This document shows positions 25,366 through 37,149 of a stretch of 64,000 nucleotides of DNA, piece by piece. Position numbers and translations under genes: made by a program. The stretch is from contig NW_019775521.1 of NCBI RefSeq assembly GCF_001039355.2, forward strand, positions 249,684 through 313,683, written 5' to 3'. Origin of the DNA: Lingula anatina. Taxonomy: Eukaryota; Brachiopoda; Lingulata; Lingulida; Lingulidae. The notes under the pieces were generated by a model, which worked only from the letters and a program-made list of their open reading frames with translations, had not been told where the DNA came from and searched no databases. Each line of letters begins with the position of its first letter. The stretch's first letter is position 1.

Positions 25366-27193
25366 GTATTCTTTGCCTGAATATTCCATATTTGAACCCA
25401 CAGTGCATGTCACATGGCCTGGGTAGCGCACCTGTTCTCTCCCACAAGGGAGTTCACAGCACAGGAACCTCTTGAACAAAGCTCCAGTTACTTATGTTGC
25501 GCAGGCACTGGTAGTTTTCCAATGATCTTTCATCATGTAACTGAAAATGTCTCACTCTTCAGCGAGTAACTTTTTTCATACAAGGCTGTGATTAATCATT
25601 AGAAAGGGAAGTCAAATTCTTATAAAAAAGGAAAGAATTCTATTGACCGTGTTTAAAAGAGTGTCCTGTGTCCCGTTACCCAGGTCACTGTAATAAACGC
25701 AGTTGCATTATTTTAACAGGACGGGTGACAACATTTTCTGAAAAATTAATCACAAAATGTACTTATTTTGGATAAAAATGAAGTTTCGCAGAAAAATAAA
25801 CCATGCATTAACGCAATTGTACAAATATAATATGTCTACGAGTTCGATGCGTCTTTTAGAGACAACAGCTGTGCATTTAGGTGTGTTTTTGCAGTTAAAG
25901 AATAGCTCTAGCATTATCTGAACATCATACAGAAATATCACCTAGTCTGACGTAAAACTCTGCGCAACACCTTATACCATATAGTGTAACTGTCGGTAAT
26001 AAAACAAGTGCAAATGGGCTCAGTTTTATGCCCCCTGTCACTCTCTAGAAACCTATTTACAGGTACAATGTTCGTACAAACAGTAGAAAGTAAACGCGTA
26101 ATTTTTCCCTAGTCAAAATATCGTGATTTGTATCCTCGATTTGCTTTCCTGGAATGATAAAAATGCAATCGTACTGAAAGACAATCTGGGTTTTCAAATG
26201 TTTTGAATGATAACGGAATTTTAATTTATAGTGGATTATTAATATTTCCTTTAATATTTTGGCATTCAGGTTCATTAAAACTACAGGCACAAAGGTTTTT
26301 TATCCTGGTCGCTCTGTTCACAAATGAAGAGCTAAACCAGCGGAGAAGACAACCCAGCGTCTTGATAAGCAGGCAAAGTCTTAAGTCGTCGCTAAATATT
26401 ATCACCATGGTTACTCTCTAAGTATTATTCAGTCAGACACAGGCTTCAAATGAATTTTGAAAATGTGTGTTCGAGACCTTTTGCTACAGATCGCCTTCCG
26501 GCCCTATGCGACTGAAATCATGGTTATGATACGTTTTCCGTTCTGGTTTAGGGGCCTTTTAAAGAAAAAAACTTGATTGCCGTTAACTTATTAAAGCTAA
26601 CAGGTATTCTGCATAAAACAAGTGCTGCTAAAACTAAAAGGGTTAAATTATCAACCGTCAAAAGTCTGTGTTGTGTCGTCCTAAAATTATAAACGAATGT
26701 CTGTTTTGATCCTATATATAACAACGTACAGCCAAAACAAAGTTGTATTCGTTTATAGAAATTTGAATAAGCATGACCCAAGATCTTGCAATGCCACATT
26801 TCAACTCTCGTAGACACGAAGTCGTGAAGAAGGGATTGGGTCAGTTCTGGTCCTAAAAGTAGAGGCAATCCTACGCATGTGATACCAACAGGTGTAAAAG
26901 AGATAGGAGACACGATTTGGCACCGGCGGTGAGGGTAATATCTAGATTACCGCCGGCTACATCACGTTGTAAGCTATGTGAGTTGCGCCTGACCTCAGTG
27001 CATATTGTCCCTTACCACCGTCAGTTTTTCTTATCATCAACGCTCGCTTAAAAGGTGCAAAATAATCCTCGTGGTATTCTTTAAGGGTGTACATGCATGA
27101 AGTGGGACTTCAATCAATATCATCATTATCGCTTATATTTGTTATATATTTCTACCGTCATTCATTAATTTGAATGATAAAACTTTGTTATAN

Positions 27194-29487
27194 GCCTATT
27201 AAAATTCCAGTGTATCAGATATTAATATACGGCGGCACTTCCAGATTTCAGATTATATACGACTTTCGGTGATTTTAAGTAATTACTTCATCAATACACA
27301 CTGACTTTTTTCGTCATAACTCTCTCTGGAATTGTAATCCTCTGTGTTTTGCTATATATATTACAAGTAATCTTTTCATACTTCTGTTGGCATACCAGTA
27401 ATCAAATTCACTATTTTTATCGGTCTAACCACCCCTACCACATACGTACATATATTACTGGATGAATAAAAACGAGTTTTATTTGTCCAACTTCGATGCA
27501 TGTATGGGTTTCACAGGTTAATTAGTTAACTGTTCTTCCAAGAAGTACATAGAGGCAAAATGTTGCAAGACCATGAGCTAAAGACTAGAAATTTCTCTTT
27601 AAGCGCTGTTCACTTACCACCCAAATTTGGGAGACAGCGTGCTACGAAGAGTGCTCTTGTTACCAATGTTAATTATATTCTTGCACCTTTTCTAGATCGC
27701 GTGTTTTTCTATTGCCATAGTAACAGTTCCATATACTTTCTTGTCTTGTTTAAGTTATGTTTAATACACAGAATACAGAACTAATCCAGTGACAAATCAG
27801 TGTAAAAACAAAGCCATTATCTATATATATTTTATGTATACATATATATCTGCAAAAACATTCCTAAACAGTGCAAGAGGTTATATCTCTGGTCGCACTT
27901 CCAGAGCAATGTTATCCTCATATTCCTTTTGTACATGCAGTTATCCTCAAAATCCCTTTTCACAAAATCTGTATACAGTTCATTTGGTTTCTCACTTGAC
28001 CTTTGCACTGCAATTTCATCCTGAAATTCCGTCTTTACTGAAATATGTGACATCCCAGTCTCAAGGAAACTCTAAGCTTTAATCGTCAATTTAACACCTT
28101 TCTATTTTGAAGTGAGATAGCAATCGGTATAGGGCGTAACTTCATCACTTGACAGGATTTTATCACGAAAATTGGTAGAGTTGACCACGATTGTATGTGC
28201 TACAATCCCGTGCCGTCATTTTGGTTTCAATCTTTCGTAATGGAGTTATGAGCCCCTAATTAAAGATTTTCATTAAATCAAAGGTATTATCTTGCTTTAT
28301 TAATGATATAATCTGAACTAAGATTTTTTAAGAAAAATCACTGGCAGGTTTTTGGATTACTAAATAATGTCATTTAATTGGCGTTGAAACGGTAATCCGG
28401 GGTGCAGGTAAAGATAATTTTGAGATACCAATTTTCAGATTTTACCCCAATATCGCAATTATGACGTCAACCGTAAGATAAAAAATGTGGAAATGTTTTA
28501 TAGTTCCCAAACACTGAAGATTTATCTATTCCTCAAAATAATGTATGCAAGGCGAAAGGTGACAATATCCATGATATCTTAACTGTCTATTTATTTATTG
28601 ACTTTATTAATCTTATTTTGTTCAGTTTACCCTCGGAAGTCTACTGAAGATTTTATATGGATTTTAGACGATAAAAAATCATAATTTTTTATTATTAAGC
28701 ATTATTGTTTAAGGCTTTTCTATAATGTGAGGCATTTCATGCTTTTTAACACTATTTTTCGTTTTCATAGTTTTGAATCTAAAATAATTATGTCCAGTTT
28801 GTGTCCTCATAGACAGTTTACAGTTTTATTTTAATGAATATCGTTTCACCGCACTGACTGTTAAACAGTTTTTCTCCAATGAGAGTCAAGATGTAAGGCC
28901 CTAAAAAGACTTATTTTTTGTGGTTGAAAAAAACGTAAATAAAGATTCTAAATTGTCTTATCAACAATCGTTTTCTAACTTTAAATTTTGTTAAGATGGT
29001 GCTCTTTTCTTGGAATTACTTGCATTGTGTGATAAGGCAGGACTATTTCAGACCAACTTGTCTTAAACAGAAAGATTCACGATGATGGCAATTCCTTTAT
29101 CGGTCTGTTTAATTCATTACTAAATCAAAATATTCTTTTCCACTCAGGTTTGATCGCTGGGCTGTTACTACAAATCATATTAGAATTATAAATGACAAAC
29201 CTTTTACTATTTAGTCTAAAGTGATAAACATAATAATCTGAATATTTCGTCTACTCGATTATGAACTACATAACATTTTACACGATTTGCCATGCTTTAC
29301 TTTATGAATTAATCGTTTCTGACACCATATACAACCTTGTAGTTCAAAAGAACTATTTTTTCTTTTACACAGAATCTGGATCCTACAATATCTTTTGCAA
29401 GTTAGCAGTTTTTACATTTGTAGTAATTAAAAAACATTTTAATGTAAAAATCAATAAAGAGATTGTTGTCTGTCAACTTTTTTACAG
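27194..29487. repeat. Left arm of the array: spacer duplicated at 33523-35192
   Basis: From 27194 the sequence is colinear with about 33523 onward (shared starts such as ctattaaaattccag and gatttcagattatatacgac), with roughly 10-15% divergence judged by eye. A block of about 470 bp (about 27573-28047) is absent from the second copy. The two copies run on through the exon-3 relics at 29488 and 35193 and into promoters G1 and G2. No gene is seen within the spacer. Confidence 0.75.
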
Positions 29488-29777
29488 CCCGCTCTCTGGC
29501 TGAAGATGAAGTTATGAAGAGGAGTCTCATCAGTGACGCACTTCAAGCCATCTGCGTCCCCGTCATGGACTCCGTGATCGGTCTAACGAACGGCAGATGC
29601 GCCCTTCTCTCCTCTTCTGCCGACAGCACATGCGCACAGCTTACTGACCAGTACCTTGGCAACTTCCTCTCTGGTCTGTTCGCTACCATGTCCAACAAAG
29701 AATTGTACAAAACTTCCCCGGCAGAGTTTGTGGCCACCTCGCCAAAGCCGTTGGTTAAATTCCGGGTTTATTGGTAA
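29488..29777 (+). pseudogene. Exon 3 relic of the B-type sister gene (B1)
   Basis: The acceptor tttttacag is followed by the family start (CCCGCTCTCTGGCTGAAGA), and translation follows the array peptide through the third cysteine and the NFLSGLF motif. An internal deletion then removes the fourth and fifth cysteine region and shifts the frame. No exon 2 is present upstream. A 3' UTR of the B type follows (attggtagttatggtgc), then aataaa near 29805 and a (GA)n run at about 29900-29941. The same internal deletion is present at 35193-35362. Confidence 0.75.
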
Positions 29778-29890
29778 GAGGATATTATTGGTAGTTATGG
29801 TGCAAAAATAAAGCGTTATCTTCGAATACATGCACATGTCTTTTCTGTTTTCATCAATAGTGACATCAAATAAAGATATGTGTGTGTGTC

Positions 29891-29941
<51 letters not shown>

Positions 29942-30149
29942 AAGAGCAAGGGAGAAAGAGAAAGAGAACACTGCGTCACAGTAAACAGATATAACGTCTT
30001 ATTTTATTTTCTTGTTAAACTCTAAGTAAGCATTACACGTGCGTCCGTTTCTCCGATAAATCCCAATTTGTTATATGAATATCTGAATTTATAAATAACT
30101 ATGTAATTTTTGTCACTTCATCAGTAATTTCGAGAATTCCCCTTATCTT

Positions 30150-30318
30150 GATAAGGAGGACCCGAGTAATACGTGAGGTTAGGGAACCTCAAACCAACGA
30201 AGGCAAAATCGTGCCAAGACTGATCTCCAGCGCGTGGGCATGTGCTCCGCAACCTATATATAGCTAGAACTGACGGCAAACTGCGTACTTTTGCGGTATT
30301 CACCAGAACTTTTTGAAG
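30150..30318 (+). promoter_or_regulatory. Promoter and non-coding exon 1 of G1
   Basis: This is the conserved block found before every array gene: gataaggaggacccgag, then ggcaaaatcgtgccaa, then gcgcgtgggcatgtgctc, then a TATA box (ctatatatagc, about 30254-30263) and agaactgacggca. Transcription probably starts 25-35 bp past the TATA box. Exon 1 would end at 30318 (tgaag|gtttgt) and join the acceptor at 30522. Confidence 0.7.
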
Positions 30319-30546
30319 GTTTGTTTGTGCTTCTTCTTGCAGTAAACAGTGTAATAATGACAACTTATTGCCTTCAATGATTGGAACTAATAAAAACGTA
30401 CAATTTGTATTTAACCTCTGTGATAAGACCCACCAAAGTTCTGATTTGTAAAACAAAACAATTTTTAATTCTAAGGCTGCAAGGGTTTTGTTTTTAATCA
30501 GCTATTTTATCTCCTTCAACAGGTTTGTTCCGCGCATTCCGTTACC

Positions 30547-31258
30547 ATGAAGGTTTTGATTCTAGTTGCTTTGGTTGCCGTGGCAACAGCTGAGAACTCC
30601 ATTGAACGTTTTGGTAAGTAAACTAAATTCTTTTCACATAAGTCCTTTGAATAATAAAATCAATGATTTCATTTGGTGTCACAAACAATTTCTCTTTGAA
30701 AATTTCAATTACAATTTTTAATGGAATCTTTACATAGGCCTTTTATTTGATGACTTACAAAAATTGTCTAAATAAAGGAAAAGTATTTGAAAATTTATAT
30801 TCTTATTTTCTCTCCCTTGTTAATTATAAAGAATATACCTTTTTTTTCTTTACGTAAATCTGATCACAATCCTAGCGAAAATATATTTTAAAGAAAGTTA
30901 TTTTATGAAATACCATCTTGGTTGTATGTTCACTTTTTTCGCAGCCCGCTCTCTGGCTGAAGACGAGGTTATGAAGAGGGGTGTCCTCAATGACGTACTT
31001 CAAGCCATCTGCGTCCCCGTCATGGACTCTGTGATCGGCCTGATTAATGGCGGATGTGAATTTCTGAAATCTGCCGACAGCATCTGCATAAAGCTTGCTG
31101 ACCAGTACCTTGGCAGCTTCCTCTCTGGTCTGTTCTCTGCCCCTGTTGCATCCATGTGCTCCAACTTGGCCAAACTCGCCGTCAACGAGTGCGAGGCTGG
31201 AAACGTGCAAAACCTCGCCGCCAGTGTTTGCACCAAACTTGCCAACTCAATCGGCTAA
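30547..31258 (+). CDS. Array gene G1: secreted six-cysteine prepropeptide
   Basis: Coding exons 30547-30613 and 30945-31258 join in phase 1 (donor TTTG|gtaagt, acceptor tttcgcag|CC) to give 126 aa. Residues 1-15 are a signal peptide (MKVLILVALVAVATA). A short acidic pro-segment ends in MKR, a likely proprotein-convertase site. The mature part of about 90 aa has six cysteines spaced 14, 9, 23, 10 and 12 residues apart, amphipathic helical stretches and a C-terminal Gly. This copy lacks the Lys-Pro-Ala that follows the signal peptide in all other copies (a 9-bp deletion). The 3' UTR has aataaa near 31288, then GT/GA repeats. The family is unrecognised; function unknown. Confidence 0.8.
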
Positions 31259-33522
31259 ATGGACTTTTTGTAAGTCTCCTATGCCAAAAATAAATGCAAG
31301 GAAGACAAAAAGAAAAATATATATGATTTGCATAACTTACACATTTATTTTTAATTCGCGTCACTATATATGTATGTGTGTATGTATGTGTGTGTGAGAG
31401 AGAGAGAAAGAGAAAGAGAGCATTCTTATTTTTCATAGAACAGGTATGTCATTTGTGATCCAGAAAATATGAGGAAGACATGTACGTGCAGATGATGTTT
31501 TATGCATATGTAAAGGTTGAAAATATCAAGCAATATAATGCGTATGGTTCTCAGATAAGTAATTTAAATTCTTATCATTTATTTTATCTTCATTTGGGCG
31601 TTACAATTTGGCAATAATAATCCATTGCAAGCGCGTTGCAGTTGACTCAAGAGAATTTTCCCTGAGGCGAATCAATGGTCAGCTGTATTCACAGGTGGTA
31701 AAACGAACGATACGTGAAATTGGCTAACAAGCTTTTTACAAGTTTCTTTTATATAAATTAGCCTACTTATTTAGATATTAGTGCAAAAGAATTAAACATG
31801 AGCTTCGTACCGTAACTGTACGCGCCTAACTGACGCTTTTGTGAATGGACAATTAATAGTGCATCTTCTCTGTAAAGCCCCCTTTACACTGGACGGCGTC
31901 CTTTCTGCGTCCAGCAGTACGGCCCTATTTGAGAGTTAAAAAATTATAATATTTTACGTGCCGACAACTGGCCGATCATTGAGCATTCATTCTGATACAA
32001 AATCAATGCTCGTGCCTCCTTATTAAGACCACAGCGATGTCAAATTTCATGGTCGCAGAAAGGACGCAGAAAGGACGCCGTCCAGTGTAAAGGGGGTATA
32101 AGGGACGGTAGACGTGAACAAACGGAAAATATATTAAAACATTTTCCAAATAGTGACTTGAAGCTCCTTTAGTCTCTGTAAAGATGTATGAACAATTATT
32201 TGGAAAAATATTAAAACAAACGCAAGTAGTGCTCGCCTTTGTGAAAGCCAAAGCATGCAGGCCTAAATTTCAGTCTAATTAAAACAACATAATTCAGAAG
32301 TCTTCCAGTTAAATGAGTTATTGTACCTGTTTAAGAAAACTTTCCAGAAAAAATGATTTACCAGCACGTTTGAAGATGACTATATCAGTGGTCTTCTACA
32401 ACATTCAATTTTACTGTAAAATTTGAAATTATTTGTACGTTAAATATACTTTTTTTAAATAATCTTTTGAGAGATTTTTACAGAATGTAGCCATCAATTA
32501 ATTCATACTTTTCCATAATAATTGTAAAAAATAAACTTTTCGTTGATAAAATGAAGTTAATTATATTTGTGTTGTTTACAAATTATTTATTGTAACATTT
32601 TGAATCACATATAAAGAGTTGTTTTCCCCTTAAGTCAGTTTTTGTAAAAGCGATTCTAGTCTGCGTGTCTGGGCAGTTATAAAGTGGTCTGTGCATTTGA
32701 CCTCACCGTGACCTCGCTGAGCATTAGGGTAACAACTGCCCTTGGATATCAGGGGCCTCTAAAATAGTATACAAATTTAAAGTAGAGGTCCATGTGGTGT
32801 ATGTAACAACCGTCCGGTGGTACGCGTCTCCTATTACATGAGGGAAACTTTTTATATCTTTGTGAATCAATTCATTGTGCACATGTCAAATCGATGAATT
32901 GGCATCGCCCACAAATGTCCGTTTAATGGTACACTGTACGGCACGTGACAACATTTGTACAAATTTTGCAGAGCCATTGTGTTGTAGATGGCGCCACTAT
33001 ATGCTGAATACCTCAAATGTTATTCCTCTGAGTACCAGTCAACATGAAAACGCGCTGTTGTAAATACAGATCTGAATAAACATATGCTTTCCATTCAATA
33101 TAATATAGAGAGTGAAATAAAAGTGACAAAATACGTCATATTGATGGAAGCTATTGCCACAAACCACCAAAAAGGAAATTATCGGAAAATAACATTTTAT
33201 TGCGAGTCTGAACGTCTGGGTTGCAAGTGAGTATAGAGAAACAGAGTAAAACGAATTGCCAGGCAACTTGTTGACAAAATGACGAAAGTTTACATATCAG
33301 GAAAAACTCCGTATGGACTAGGACTCATGCAAAATTGATGAAAGTTAAGGAACATCCCCGTAACTCTATAAACCTCCTTGTTCGGCCTGTTGTCTTTAAC
33401 TATGAAGCAGAATTTCGATTTTCAATTTTTTGGTCGTAGCGTGCAATGACTGCTAAAATTTACCCAACAACACTGAGAAAGCTTTCAGTTGTTAAAAACG
33501 TGGTTTGAATATATCAAATAAA
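31259..33522. other. Spacer after G1
   Basis: It contains the 3' UTR of G1, a GT/GA microsatellite near 31372-31418 and array-type spacer shared with other units (for example the ttgaagatgactat region near 32370 and the block near 32900-32970 resembling 41820-41940). A MITE lies at 31876-32098. No gene is supported. Confidence 0.6.
31876..32098. mobile_element. MITE with long perfect inverted ends, probable TAA target duplication
   Basis: A 35-bp terminal inverted repeat starts cccccctttacactggacgg minus its first base (five Cs at 31878) and ends in the exact reverse complement before 32097. The interior is AT-rich and non-coding. Flanks read ctgTAA and TAAggg, fitting a 3-bp target duplication of the PIF/Harbinger TWA type. 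Sister units (for example near 40970-40990) run from ctgtaa directly into ggagcagtagac, which is the empty site. Confidence 0.75.
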
Positions 33523-35192
33523 TGTACCCTATTAAAATTCCAGTTTATCAGATATTATTATATGGCGGCACTTACAGATTTCAGATTATATACGACTTAC
33601 ATTAGTTTCTTCATCAATACACTCTGACTTTTTCGTCATAACTCTCTCTGCTATTGTAATCCTCTGTGTTTTGCTATATATTACAGTTAAACTGTCCATA
33701 CTTCTGTTGGCATACTAGTAATCAAATTCACTATTTTTTATTGGTCTTACCAGCCACTATTACTTACGTACATATTTGCCACTGGAGTTTTATTTGTCCA
33801 ACTTCGAGGCATGTGTGGGTTTCACAAGTCAGTTAGTTAAATATTCTTCCAAGAAGTATATGTATGCAACATAGAGGCAAAATGTTGCAAGACCAGTCTC
33901 AAGGCAACTCTAAGTTTTAAGCGTCAGTTTAACACCTTTCTATTTTGGAGTGAGATAGCAATCGGTATAGGGCGACACTTAATCACCTGAACAAGATTTT
34001 ATCACGAAAATTGTCAGAGTTGACCACTATTGTATGGGCTACAATCCCTTGCTGTCATTTTGGTTTCAATCGTTTGTTATGGAGTTACATGTATGATCCC
34101 CTAATTACAGATTTTCATTAAATGAAAGGTATTATCTTGCTTTATCAAGGATAAAATCTGAACTAAGACTTTAAAGAAAATCAGGGTTTTGGAGTACTAA
34201 ATTGTGTCATTGAATCGGCGTTGAAACGGTAATCGCGGTGCCCAGGTAAAAGAAAAATTTGAGAAACCGTTTTTTCAGTTTTTACCCCAATATTGCAATT
34301 ATGACGTCATCCGTTAAGTGAAGAATGTGCGAATGTTAATAAATTTAGTCACCGAACACTGACGATTTATCTATTACTCAAATGAATGTATGTAAGACAG
34401 TAAATAAGGAGTTTTATGCGAAAGGTGACAATATCCATAATATCTTAACTGTCTAGTTATTTATTGACTTTATCAATCTTATTCTGTTTAATTTAGACAA
34501 TAAAAAAATCATATTAAGGCTTTTCTATAGTGTGAGTCATTTCTTGCTTTTTAACACTTTTCCTTTTCACAGTTATGGCATCTAAAATGTTTATGTCCAG
34601 TTTGTGTCCTCATAGACAGTTTACAGCTTTATTTTAATTTTCATAGCACTGACAGTTCAACAGTTTTTCTCCAATGAGAGTCATGATGTAAAGGCCCTAT
34701 AAAGACATTTTTGTGGTTGACAATACGTAAATAACGATTCTAAATGGCCTCATCAACAATCGCTTTCTAACTTTAAAGGTACTTTTTAATTGTTTAACTA
34801 TAACTCACATTTTCCTTCGCGTCGTTTTTGTTAAGATGGTGTTCTTTTCTTGGAATTACTTGCATTGGGTGATAATTATTTCAGACCAACTTGTCTTAAA
34901 CAGAAAGATTCACGATGATGGCAATTCCTTTATCGGTCTGTTTAATTCATTACTAAATCAAAATATTCTTTTTCGCTCAGGTTTGATCGCTGGGGTATTA
35001 CTACAAATTATATTAGAATTATAAATGACAAACCTTTTAGTATTTAGTCTAGTCCTTGAAATAGAGAATGAATGTCAAAACACATATCTGAAGTGATAAA
35101 CATAATAATCTGAGTATTTCGTCTACTCGATTATGAACTACATAACATTTTACACGATCTGACATGCTTTACTTTATGAATTAATCGTTTCT
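33523..35192. repeat. Second copy of the array left-arm spacer
   Basis: It is colinear with 27194-29340. It differs by lacking the block of about 470 bp and, at 35193, by a deletion of about 290 bp that removes the start of the exon-3 relic present in the first copy. Confidence 0.75.
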
Positions 35193-35362
35193 GCCCTTCT
35201 GTCCTCTTTTGCCGACAGCACCTGCGAACAGCTTTCTGACCACTGCATTGACAACTTCCTCTCTGGTCTGTTCTTAACCCCTGTTGCTTCCATGTGCAGC
35301 AAAGAAGTGTGCAAAACTTCGCCGCCAGCGTTTGTGACCAGCTCGCCAACGCCGTTGGTTAG
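35193..35362 (+). pseudogene. Truncated exon 3 relic, B type (B2)
   Basis: It begins abruptly in the middle of family exon 3 (cccttctgtcctcttttgcc), so the acceptor, pro-segment and first two cysteines are gone. It keeps the internal deletion seen at 29488-29777. In the ancestral frame the end reads VQNFAASVC and then NAVG followed by TAG, which shows how B-type proteins ended. The B-type 3' UTR and a (GA)n run (about 35495-35517) follow. Confidence 0.75.
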
Positions 35363-35484
35363 ATTACGGGTTTATTGGTGGGAGGATATTATTGATAGTT
35401 ATGGTGCAAAATGAAGCGTTATCTTTGTGTACTTCATGTACATGTCTTTTCTGCTTTCATTAAGAGTGACATCAAATAAAGATA

Positions 35485-35518
<34 letters not shown>

Positions 35519-35738
35519 AGAGCAAGGGAAAGCGAAAGAAAGCACTGCGTCACATTTTTCAGATATAACGCCTTATTTTATTTTGTTGTTGAACTCTAAG
35601 TAAGCATTATACGGGTGTGTCCGTTTCTCCGATAAATCCCACTTTGTTAACGATATGAATATCTGAATTTATTAATAACTAAATAATTTTTTCAATTTGT
35701 CACATCATCAGTGATTTCGAGAATGCCCCTTAGGTTGA

Positions 35739-35920
35739 TAAGGACGACCCGAGCAATACGTGAAATTAGGAAACCTCAAACCATCAAGGGCAAATCGTGC
35801 CAAGACTGATCCCCAGCGCGTGGGCATGTGCTCCCCAACCTATATATAGCTAGAACTGACGGCAAACTGTGTACTTTTGCGGACTCAGTCAAATACAGTA
35901 TTCACCAGAACTTTTTCAAG
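35739..35920 (+). promoter_or_regulatory. Promoter and non-coding exon 1 of G2
   Basis: Conserved array promoter block; TATA box tatatatagc at 35841-35850. Exon 1 probably ends at 35920 (ttcaag|gtttgt). Confidence 0.65.
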
Positions 35921-36149
35921 GTTTGTATGTGCTTCTTCTTGTAGTAAACAGTGTAATAATGATAACTTCTTGCCTTCAATGATTGGAACAAATAACAACG
36001 TACAATTTGTATTTGACTCCTGTGGTAAGACCTACCAAAGTTCTGATATGTCAAACAAAACAATTTTTCAATTCTAAGGCTGCGAGGATTTTGTTTTTAA
36101 TCAGCTGTTTTATCTTCTTCAACAGGTTTGTTCCGCGCATTCCGTTACT

Positions 36150-37003
36150 ATGAAGGTTTTGATCCTAGTTGTTTTGGTTGCCGTGGCAACGGCTAAACCA
36201 GCTGAGAGCTCCATGGAGCGTCTTGGTAAGTAGACTTTATTTTTTATGTTGGTCCTTTGAATGATAAAGTCAATGATTTCACTTAGTGTCAACAATTTTC
36301 TCTTGACAATTTAAATTATAACTTTAATATGAATCTCCAAATAGCCCTTTTAGGTTATGGCTTACAGAGAAACTCCCAATTTGGAAAACGACGCCATTAA
36401 ATAATACAATAGTATTTGAAAGTCAGAAAAAATTGTATTCATCAATTACTTTCCTCCAACAATTAACCCACTTTTCTTTGCATCACAAAAATAAAATTCG
36501 TTTTCTTTCTTCTAAAATGTACCGGCGTTTTTTTGTAATTCATTCTTATTTTCTTTTCATTATAAACTATTCAAAAATATACCTGTTTTGCTTCTTATTT
36601 AAACGGAACTGTAAACAAAGATGAGCTTAAAAGATAAGGCTATTTGATGAAATATCATCATGGCTAGATGCTCGCTCTTTTGCAGCCCGCTCTCTGGCTG
36701 AAGATGAGGTTACGAAGAGGGGCGTCATGAATGACGTAGTTCAAGCCATCTGCGTCCCCGTCATGGACTCTGTGATTGGTATAGTCAATGGTGGATGTGC
36801 CGCAGTGGCCGATTCTGCCGAAAAGAAATGCAAAGAGCTTGCTGAGCAGTACGTTGGCAACTTCGTGTCTGGTCTGTTCTCTAAAGCTATCGAGAACATG
36901 TGCAAAAACCTTGGCCGATATCGTCATCAAAGAGTGCGACAAAGGAACCGTGCAAAACTACGCCAGCGGTGTATGCGCCACACTTGCCAACCAAATCGGC
37001 TAA
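36150..37003 (+). pseudogene. Array gene G2, frameshifted copy
   Basis: Exon 2 (ATG 36150 to 36225) and exon 3 (from 36686) are spliced as in the other copies, and signal peptide, pro-segment and the first four cysteines are normal. An extra C at about 36909-36910, after the codons for Cys-Lys-Asn, shifts the frame; the family sequence continues in the next frame to its usual TAA at 37001-37003. Read as it stands, the protein loses the last two cysteines and runs on past 37003. The polyadenylation signal position also reads aatata. Either a young pseudogene or a base-calling error; the changed poly(A) signal favours the first. The pro-site reads VTKR instead of VMKR. Confidence 0.7.
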
Positions 37004-37098
37004 ATGAACTTCTTGTAAATTCCCTGTCCCGAATATATGTATGCAAGAAAGACCGAAATATATTGATGATATGCACAACTTTCAATGCGCGTTGTTCA

Positions 37099-37149
<51 letters not shown>

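Larger units (their letters stand above)
22612..27193. other. Intergenic region with dispersed and simple repeats
   Basis: No gene is supported. It holds the dispersed repeat at 23431-23815, a (TTA)n run at about 24657-24703, MITE family 1 copy 3 at 25252-25365, and a small inverted repeat (ccggcggt / accgccgg) near 26921-26953. It ends at an N at 27193, where array-type sequence starts abruptly. Confidence 0.5.

Noticed and set aside
26548-26913. 121-codon minus-strand ORF in intergenic DNA
   Set aside because: No motif, no splice or promoter context, and composition like the surrounding AT-rich DNA.
26915-26960. Small GC-rich inverted repeat
   Set aside because: Short arms, a single occurrence and no flanking duplication, so there is no evidence of function or mobility.
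30121-30456. 111-codon minus-strand ORF over the G1 promoter
   Set aside because: It covers the conserved promoter block, is not kept open in the other eight copies, and is therefore not coding.
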